In this document: in pieces, positions 1 to 4,840 of the stretch
Numbering within the stretch: the stretch's first letter is position 1
Layout of the letters: every line of letters begins with the position of its first letter
Source of the DNA: an uncultured Lachnospiraceae bacterium
GTDB lineage: Bacteria > Bacillota > Clostridia > Lachnospirales > Lachnospiraceae
Direction of reading: 5' to 3'
Assembly (NCBI GenBank): GCA_947178115.1
Contig: CAMWXF010000089.1
Location: 1-7,047, forward strand
Length of the DNA: 7,047 nt
The notes under the pieces: generated by a model
Databases searched by the model: none
What the model saw: the letters and a program-made list of their open reading frames with translations, nothing else
What the model was told of the DNA's origin: nothing
Program-made: the position numbers and the translations under genes

Positions 1-507
1 TATATCAGTCCCGATGTGTTAGGGATAGAGCTGGGGGCAGCGCTTAAGAATGTGGTGGCGTTGGCGGCGGGTATCGCTGACGGCTTAGGATATGGGGACA
101 ACACCAAGGCGGCGTTGATTACCAGAGGGATTACGGAGATTGCCAGACTGGGTGTGGCTATGGGCGGAAGGTTTGAGACTTTCTGTGGACTGACCGGTAT
201 CGGGGATCTGATTGTTACCTGTGCTTCCGTGCACTCCCGTAACAGACGGGCCGGCATGCTGATCGGACAGGGCTACACGGCGCGGCAGGCGATGGATGAG
301 GTTAAGATGGTAGTGGAGGGCGTCTATTCCGCCAAGGCGGCCATGGGTCTTGCGAAGAAATATGGGGTACAGCTTCCCATTATCGAACAGGTAAACTCAG
401 TACTTTTTGACGGACAGCTCGCGGATGAGGCGGTTAAAAATCTGATGTTACGTGATAAGAAGATAGAGAATCCGATTATTCCGTGGGACGAAGAATCGGT
501 TGAATAA
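1..507 (+). CDS. gpsA: Glycerol-3-phosphate dehydrogenase [NAD(P)+], C-terminal half (5' end outside the window)
   Basis: Cytoplasmic enzyme that interconverts dihydroxyacetone phosphate and sn-glycerol 3-phosphate, supplying the backbone for phospholipid synthesis. The frame is open from the first base, giving 168 residues up to TAA at 505-507. Full-length GpsA is about 330-340 residues, so the N-terminal nucleotide-binding Rossmann domain lies off the left edge and only the helical substrate-binding domain is seen. Diagnostic stretches are ELGAALKNV (catalytic Lys at residue 16 of the visible part), GDNTKAALITRG, and GLTGIGDLIVTC followed by SRNRRAG, all typical of this family. The GTG at 16 is an internal Val codon and not a start. 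A hairpin terminator follows six bases after the stop, so gpsA ends its transcription unit. Nothing in the visible half looks damaged. Identification is firm; only the missing half is unseen. Confidence 0.96.
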   Translation, partial: YISPDVLGIELGAALKNVVALAAGIADGLGYGDNTKAALITRGITEIARLGVAMGGRFETFCGLTGIGDLIVTCASVHSRNRRAGMLIGQGYTARQAMDEVKMVVEGVYSAKAAMGLAKKYGVQLPIIEQVNSVLFDGQLADEAVKNLMLRDKKIENPIIPWDEESVE

Positions 508-512
508 TGAAT

Positions 513-550
513 AAAAACAGAAGAAGGCATAACGCCTGTCTTCTGTTTTT
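513..550 (+). terminator. Intrinsic terminator of gpsA, probably bidirectional (also serves metF)
   Basis: The arms AAAAACAGAAGA (513-524) and TCTTCTGTTTTT (539-550) are perfectly complementary. They enclose a second stem, AGGC (525-528) with GCCT (534-537), around the five-base loop ATAAC; a single G at 538 is bulged. The right arm ends in a T-run, which makes a Rho-independent terminator for gpsA. The left arm begins with an A-run, so the minus-strand transcript has the same hairpin followed by U's. It can therefore also stop transcription coming from metF. Confidence 0.9.
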
Positions 551-566
551 ATTATTAAGGAAAATT

Positions 567-645
567 CTACGCTCATGCACGAGTTTGCGGAGATGCGTAG
601 CATCTCATAAGCAATATCTCGCAATTGAGCGAAGCTCAATTTTTT
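567..645. repeat. Cluster of short palindromes between convergent gpsA and metF
   Basis: Three inverted repeats lie within about 80 bases. The first is a near-palindrome, CTCATGCACGAG (572-583). The second is GAGATGC/GCATCTC with a GTA loop (590-606). The third is AATTGAGC/GCTCAATT with a GAA loop (623-641), followed by a T-run (to 645) that could act as a second plus-strand terminator and overlaps the metF stop codon. CTACGC (567-572) can also pair with GCGTAG (595-600), and TGCG-GAGAT (586-594) with ATCTCGCA (616-623, one base bulged), so alternative folds exist. The density suggests a dispersed intergenic repeat element, but only one copy is in view. The short open frames crossing it on both strands have no ribosome binding site or family resemblance. 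Confidence 0.5.
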
Positions 646-1501
646 ACCCGATCATACTGCAGATTTCCGTAGTGGTTTTTACTTTGTTCATGGAATAGAT
701 ATGAATTCCGTCTACACCGTGTTCCTGTAGATCACGGATCTGGCGCACCGCATAATCGATGCCGGCCTTGCGCATGTCTTCCTTGTCGTCACCGTAGGTG
801 GCAATGATATCTGCCAATTCCTTCGGAACCGATGAGCCGGATAGAGATACGGTGGTGCCGAGCTGTTTCGCTGTAGTGATCGGCATGATACCCGCATGAA
901 TCGGTACGTTAATGTTAAGCGCACGGGCTTTATCCAGGAAACAATAGAAGTACTGATTATCAAAAAACATTTGAGAGATCAAGGAACTGATGCCGGCGTC
1001 AACTTTTTCCTTAAGATGTCGTAAATCCTCCTCTAGGCTGGGGGCCTCAAAATGCTTCTCAGGATAGCATGCTCCCGATATGTCCAGAGTGGTATGCTCT
1101 TTCAGATAATGTACGAGATCGGCGGCGTAATAAAATTCCCGGCTATTGAACTGTTCGTCGGTCATAGCCTGCGGTCTGTCTCCGCGAAGCGCCAGTACAT
1201 GGCCAACACCCGCCGCTTTCAGAGCAGTACAGTTTTGTTCCAGATCTTCTTTGGTAAATCCCACGCAGGTAATGTGTGCGATAGCGTCTATATGAAGTTC
1301 TTTTTGGATAAAAGAGGTGATCTCTATTGTCTTTCCTGCTCTGGAACCGCCGGCTCCGTAGGTGCAGCTTATATAATCCGGGTTCAGCTTGCCAAGATCT
1401 CTTAGAATCTGATATACGTTCTCGAATTCTTCATCTTTCTTCGGGGGAAATACTTCGAAAGACAGATGCGATTTCTTAAGAGTAAAATTATTCTGAGTCA
1501 T
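644..1501 (-). CDS. metF: 5,10-methylenetetrahydrofolate reductase
   Basis: FAD enzyme that reduces 5,10-methylene-THF to 5-methyl-THF, the methyl donor for methionine synthesis; cytoplasmic TIM-barrel protein. The 285 residues match the usual bacterial length of about 290. Family landmarks are SFEVFPPKK (catalytic Glu at 16), TYGAGGSR (47-54), HITCVG (76-81), LALRGDRP with the flavin-contacting Asp at 108, GACYPEKH (143-150) and SQMFFDN with Gln at 177. The start ATG (1499-1501 on the minus strand) is supported by a purine-rich GAAAGAAAGG centred about 10-15 bases upstream. It is transcribed convergently to gpsA and divergently from the ATPase gene. No metV, cobalamin-dependent synthase or other Wood-Ljungdahl gene is adjacent, so a biosynthetic role is the simpler reading. 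The leader is too short for a SAM riboswitch if the proposed promoter is right. Identification is firm; the electron donor (NADH or another) cannot be read from sequence. Confidence 0.96.
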   Translation of the reverse strand: MTQNNFTLKKSHLSFEVFPPKKDEEFENVYQILRDLGKLNPDYISCTYGAGGSRAGKTIEITSFIQKELHIDAIAHITCVGFTKEDLEQNCTALKAAGVGHVLALRGDRPQAMTDEQFNSREFYYAADLVHYLKEHTTLDISGACYPEKHFEAPSLEEDLRHLKEKVDAGISSLISQMFFDNQYFYCFLDKARALNINVPIHAGIMPITTAKQLGTTVSLSGSSVPKELADIIATYGDDKEDMRKAGIDYAVRQIRDLQEHGVDGIHIYSMNKVKTTTEICSMIG

Positions 1502-1549
1502 ATGTATATTCCTTTCTTTCGGATACCTAATAAATTCTTGCTTTTACAC

Positions 1550-1579
1550 TTGAAATATCGTAACATAAATTTATATGAT
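1550..1579 (+). promoter_or_regulatory. Candidate sigma-A promoter for the ATPase/VWA/signalling gene cluster
   Basis: TTGAAA (1550-1555) is separated by 18 bases from TATGAT (1574-1579). Transcription would start near 1586, leaving about 50 untranslated bases before the ATPase ATG at 1636. The boxes overlap the candidate metF promoter on the other strand, so the two could not be occupied by RNA polymerase at once. No hairpin or riboswitch-like structure is evident in the leader. Assigned by eye only. Confidence 0.38.
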
Positions 1580-1585
1580 AGGCAA
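1557..1585 (-). promoter_or_regulatory. Candidate sigma-A promoter for metF
   Basis: On the minus strand, TTGCCT (complement of 1580-1585) is followed after 17 bases by TACGAT (complement of 1557-1562). Both are reasonable matches to the -35 and -10 consensus with ideal spacing. Transcription would start near 1550, giving a leader of about 50 bases before the metF ATG. A 10-base palindrome, ATAAATTTAT (1565-1574), sits in the spacer and could be an operator or just A/T-rich DNA. Assigned by eye only. Confidence 0.4.
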
Positions 1586-1635
1586 GAAATGTTAATGGAT
1601 AAAGTATAAATCATTCGGCGGAAAGGATCAGGAAT

Positions 1636-2457
1636 ATGAGTGAACAGAACAATTTTAACAGTACCACGGATTATGTGGCATCGCAGCAATTACTGGCAAG
1701 CGTCAATGTGGCGATTGCGCTTCAGAAACCGCTGCTGGTAAAGGGAGAGCCCGGGACGGGCAAGACTATGCTGGCGCAGGCGGTGGCGGATTCTCTCGGG
1801 AAGAAGCTGATTATATGGAATATCAAGTCCACCACTAAGGCACAGGACGGCTTATATATGTATGATACGATTCAACGGTTGTACGACGGACAGTTCGGTG
1901 AGGAGGGCGTTGATGATATCGCCCACTATATCAAACTGGGTAAACTGGGGGAGGCTTTTGATTCGGACGAGCAGGTGATTCTTCTGATCGACGAGATTGA
2001 TAAGGCGGATCTGGAATTTCCCAATGACCTGTTGTGGGAGTTGGATCAGATGGAATTCTATATTCATGAGACGAAGCGGACTGTCAAGGCAAAGCACAGA
2101 CCGATCGTCATCATTACTTCAAATGCGGAGAAGGAGCTGCCGGATGCTTTCCTAAGAAGATGTATTTTTCACTATATTGATTTTCCGGATCAGACGTTGA
2201 TGGAAGAGATCGTCAGGACACATTATCCCGATGTGGAGGATAAGCTGTTACACGATGCAATGGAGGTTTTCTATTGGATCCGTTCCATGAAGGACATTCG
2301 CAAGAAGCCCAGCACTTCGGAACTGATCGACTGGATCAATGCGCTGCAGATTGGCGGGATCCCTACGGACAGACTGCGGCAGGAGCTGCCTTTTATCGGC
2401 GTAGTGGTCAAGAAGGACGAAGATTTAGAGACGGTTAAGAATAAAACGGATTTCTGA
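1636..2457 (+). CDS. MoxR-type AAA+ ATPase
   Basis: ATP-driven remodelling or chaperone ATPase of 273 residues, cytoplasmic, expected to form a ring and to work with the VWA protein encoded next. Visible motifs in order: Walker A GEPGTGKT (37-44); the family stretch KSTTKAQDGLYMYD (64-77); Walker B ILLIDE (115-120) followed by IDKADLEFPNDLL; sensor 1 ITSN with Asn 163; DAFLRRC with arginine-finger candidates R174/R175; and the C-terminal sensor-2 region KKPSTSELIDW (about 223-233). All catalytic residues are intact. This motif set is typical of the MoxR branch that sits beside CoxE-like VWA genes. Relatives such as CoxD, NorQ, CbbQ and RavA assist metal-centre insertion or enzyme activation; the substrate of this one is unknown. 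The ATG at 1636 has AAAGGA 8 bases upstream. It is the first gene of the rightward cluster, divergent from metF. Confidence 0.93.
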   Translation: MSEQNNFNSTTDYVASQQLLASVNVAIALQKPLLVKGEPGTGKTMLAQAVADSLGKKLIIWNIKSTTKAQDGLYMYDTIQRLYDGQFGEEGVDDIAHYIKLGKLGEAFDSDEQVILLIDEIDKADLEFPNDLLWELDQMEFYIHETKRTVKAKHRPIVIITSNAEKELPDAFLRRCIFHYIDFPDQTLMEEIVRTHYPDVEDKLLHDAMEVFYWIRSMKDIRKKPSTSELIDWINALQIGGIPTDRLRQELPFIGVVVKKDEDLETVKNKTDF

Positions 2458-2485
2458 TGTGGCAGAAACGGTGCATGCAGAACGT

Positions 2486-2516
2486 AGGTGACTATGGACT
2501 GTATGGGTTATGGGGG
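2486..2516 (+). promoter_or_regulatory. Competing ribosome binding sites for the VWA gene start
   Basis: AGGTGA (2486-2491) lies 11 bases before an ATG at 2503, and GGGGG (2512-2516) lies 4 bases before the ATG at 2521. A GTG at 2488 and an ATG at 2494 are also in frame, but neither has a well-spaced site. The Shine-Dalgarno evidence is ambiguous, so the start was chosen on protein similarity. Confidence 0.35.
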
Positions 2517-2520
2517 TTCT

Positions 2521-3717
2521 ATGTTCAGTAAGTTTTTCTACACTTTGAAAGATAAAGGGTTGGAAGTTTCTTTAAGCGAGTGGCTTACACTGCAGGATGC
2601 GCTTCAACAGGGGTTGTGCAACAGCAGCCTGACGGAATTTTATTATGTGTCGCGGATGATACTGGTCAAGTCAGAGACGGAGTACGATAAGTTTGACATG
2701 GCTTTTGATGAAGTATTTAAGGGAATCCAGTCGGAAAACGAAATAAGCAAGAATATGATGCGCTGGCTGGACAAACCGGAGATGCAGGAAGTCTTCGAGG
2801 AGATGCGCCATGAGATGAATCAGGAAGTAGTCACGATGGATCAGGAAGACATCGAGAATAAATTCAAGGACAGACTGCGGGATCAGAACGAGGAGCACAA
2901 TGGAGGCAGCTACTGGATCGGTACTATGGGTAAGACGGCCTTCGGAAATATGGGCGGAAACATGGGCGGTATCAGAGTAGGAGGTACGACGGGCTATCAA
3001 TCCGCATTTCAGGTGGTGGGTGCGAGGAAATACAGAGATTTCCGTAATGACAAGGTCCTGGATAACAGACAGTTTCAGATGGCGCTCAGGAAACTGCGGC
3101 AGTTTTCTGCAAAACTGGATATTCCGAAGACAGAGCTTGATATAAACGGTACGGTGGATGCCACCTGTAATAATGGCGGCTGTCTGCAGATCGTGATGGA
3201 GAAACCGCGCAAGAATGCAGTGAAACTGCTGCTCCTTATGGATTCCGGCGGAACTATGATTCCTTATACGACACTCTTGAATGAGCTGTTTCATTCCGTG
3301 TATAAATCCAATCACTATAAGGATGTAAAGACTTATTTTTTCCATAACTGCATTTACTCCAATCTGTACAATACGCCGGAGTGCGAGAATGGAGACTGGA
3401 TTGAGACAGAGTGGATGTTTCGCAATTTGGACAGTGATTATAAAGTCATTATCGTGGGGGACGCGGCGATGGCACCGGAGGAATTGTATTCTACGACGGG
3501 TAATTACAGAGGACCTAACGGCGGTTTGTCCGGCATGGAGTGGTTGATGTTAATGAAAAGGCATTACAAGAAAATTGTATGGCTCAATCCGAAAATGGCG
3601 CCGGGCCATGCGCCGTGGCGGGAAGCGGAGACAGCGATCAAGGGACTGTTTCCGATGTATAAACTGACGGTGGACGGACTGAATCAGGCAATGGTCAAGC
3701 TTATGACAAACCGCTGA
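2521..3717 (+). CDS. VWA domain protein, CoxE-like partner of the MoxR ATPase
   Basis: Probable cytoplasmic partner of the preceding ATPase; such MoxR/VWA pairs load or remodel metal-containing enzymes in known cases, but this subfamily has no assigned target. With the ATG at 2521 the protein has 398 residues and opens MFSKFFYTLKDKG, which fits the family's usual beginning. The in-frame starts at 2488, 2494 and 2503 would add up to 11 atypical residues. Layout: a helical N-terminal region (about 1-125) containing an acidic/amphipathic stretch; a Gly-rich segment around 129-155 with the tandem GNMGGNMGG (142-150); the conserved RQFQMALRKLRQF helix; then the VWA fold from about 233. Its metal site reads D241-S-G-G-T-M where classic MIDAS is DxSxS, and the later Asp is in GDAAMAP (D314). 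These variants recur in this subfamily as I know it. The gene is 63 bases after the ATPase stop, with no terminator between, and 37 bases before the response regulator. Confidence 0.88.
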   Translation: MFSKFFYTLKDKGLEVSLSEWLTLQDALQQGLCNSSLTEFYYVSRMILVKSETEYDKFDMAFDEVFKGIQSENEISKNMMRWLDKPEMQEVFEEMRHEMNQEVVTMDQEDIENKFKDRLRDQNEEHNGGSYWIGTMGKTAFGNMGGNMGGIRVGGTTGYQSAFQVVGARKYRDFRNDKVLDNRQFQMALRKLRQFSAKLDIPKTELDINGTVDATCNNGGCLQIVMEKPRKNAVKLLLLMDSGGTMIPYTTLLNELFHSVYKSNHYKDVKTYFFHNCIYSNLYNTPECENGDWIETEWMFRNLDSDYKVIIVGDAAMAPEELYSTTGNYRGPNGGLSGMEWLMLMKRHYKKIVWLNPKMAPGHAPWREAETAIKGLFPMYKLTVDGLNQAMVKLMTNR

Positions 3718-3754
3718 CGTAGATTGTCAAAATATAATAATAAGAGGTGAAGAG

Positions 3755-4819
3755 ATGTATCGGGTAATGATTGTAGACGATAACATGGCCAATCTGATTA
3801 TGGCAAGGAAAACATTGGAGGAGGAGTATGAAGTGATTCCGGTGTCTTCGGGGATCTCTGCGCTGGAGTGTCTTAACGATATGCCGGAACTTCCGGATCT
3901 CGTGCTTTTGGACGTGGACATGCCTAATGTAAACGGCTTTCAGGTTATATCGGAGATGAAGAATGTTCCGAAACTGGTCAATATTCCGATTATCTTTCTG
4001 ACGGCACAGGACGATGATACTACCGAGCTGGAAAGCTATAATCTGGGGGCCATGGATTATATCAGGAAGCCTTATACGGCGAATCTTTTAAAGAAGCGTG
4101 TGGATATTCAGATCCAACTTCTCACGCAACAGCGGAAGCTGGCGGAGATGAATAAATCTCTGAATAACCTTGTGCAGGAAAAGAATAAAAAGAATCTGGA
4201 ACTGCAGTATTCTATTGTCGCAATGTTTGTGGATCTTTTGTCAAAGAGAGATGGTTTCGGCGGTGACCATGCAAGACGGGTGGAGAGATATATGGATATA
4301 CTGGTCAGTGCCATGGTACGCAGCGGTAAATATGGATTGACTGCGGATGACGGCACAACCATATGCGTGGCAGCGCAGATTCATGATATGGGCAAACTGT
4401 GTATCGCCGATCAGTATTTGAATAACACGAGAAACGGCAACGGGAGCGAATTTGAACGCGAGGCGGTTAAGACGCATACGACATTGGGAGCGGATATGCT
4501 CTCTAAGGTTACACAGCTTAGTGCAGGTGAGAATAATTTCATGAACTATGCATTTAATATGTGCCGTAGCCACCATGAAAGATGGGATGGCAAAGGCTAT
4601 CCGGACAGGCTGGAGGGAGAGAATATTCCGGTTGAAGCGAGAGCACTTGCAGTCGTGAATACATACGATAACTTGTGTAATATTGCGTCCGGAGGCAAAG
4701 TGCTCAGCCATCAGGAGGCGATTATGAAGATTAAGTTCATGAAATTTACATGTTTGGACCCTGCACTTGTGGATCTCTTTCTTTCCGTGGAGAGTGAGAT
4801 TAAAAGAGTGGCAGGATAA
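3755..4819 (+). CDS. Response regulator: receiver domain fused to HD-GYP domain
   Basis: Cytoplasmic two-component output protein of 354 residues. The N-terminal receiver (about 1-123) has the acidic pair D8/D9, phospho-acceptor D53 in LLDVDMP, T83 and K105 before Pro, so it should be phosphorylatable. A short charged helical linker (about 124-150) leads to the HD-GYP domain (about 151-325). Present are H172 in GGDHARRV, H210-D211 in IHDMGK, H241, HHE at 273-275 and GYP at 281-283. HD-GYP domains hydrolyse cyclic di-GMP (some act on 3'3'-cGAMP) using a di- or tri-metal centre. Here the final expected metal ligand, the first Asp of the usual DxxDAL motif, is Asn 302 (VNTYDNL), so activity is uncertain. 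The ATG at 3755 is preceded by AGAGGTGA, 4 bases away. The gene starts 37 bases after the VWA gene and ends 21 bases before the hybrid kinase, its likely partner. Confidence 0.92.
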   Translation: MYRVMIVDDNMANLIMARKTLEEEYEVIPVSSGISALECLNDMPELPDLVLLDVDMPNVNGFQVISEMKNVPKLVNIPIIFLTAQDDDTTELESYNLGAMDYIRKPYTANLLKKRVDIQIQLLTQQRKLAEMNKSLNNLVQEKNKKNLELQYSIVAMFVDLLSKRDGFGGDHARRVERYMDILVSAMVRSGKYGLTADDGTTICVAAQIHDMGKLCIADQYLNNTRNGNGSEFEREAVKTHTTLGADMLSKVTQLSAGENNFMNYAFNMCRSHHERWDGKGYPDRLEGENIPVEARALAVVNTYDNLCNIASGGKVLSHQEAIMKIKFMKFTCLDPALVDLFLSVESEIKRVAG

Positions 4820-4840
4820 ACTGAACAAAAGGGGTTCGGT

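Noticed and set aside
448..698. Short open frames on both strands across the gpsA-metF spacer
   Set aside because: They cross the terminator and palindrome cluster, have no convincing ribosome binding site, and overlap the ends of real genes; better explained as structured non-coding DNA.
1052..1405. 117-codon plus-strand frame inside metF
   Set aside because: Shadow of metF; no start signal or family resemblance.
644..1501. metF as part of a Wood-Ljungdahl (acetogenesis) cluster
   Set aside because: No metV, acsE, folD or CO-dehydrogenase gene is adjacent; it stands alone between convergent gpsA and a divergent unrelated cluster.
1502..1635. SAM riboswitch upstream of metF or cyclic-di-GMP riboswitch upstream of the ATPase
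   Set aside because: The spacer is only 134 bases, A/T-rich, with no extended helices or conserved riboswitch core visible in either direction.
2941..2971. Tandem DNA repeat in the VWA gene (aatatgggcgg / aacatgggcgg)
   Set aside because: Only two short imperfect copies encoding a Gly-rich linker; not evidence of a repeat element.
2671..3345. Long open frame (224 codons) on the minus strand opposite the VWA gene
   Set aside because: It lies wholly inside a well-supported gene, resembles no family, and its composition is that of an antisense shadow.
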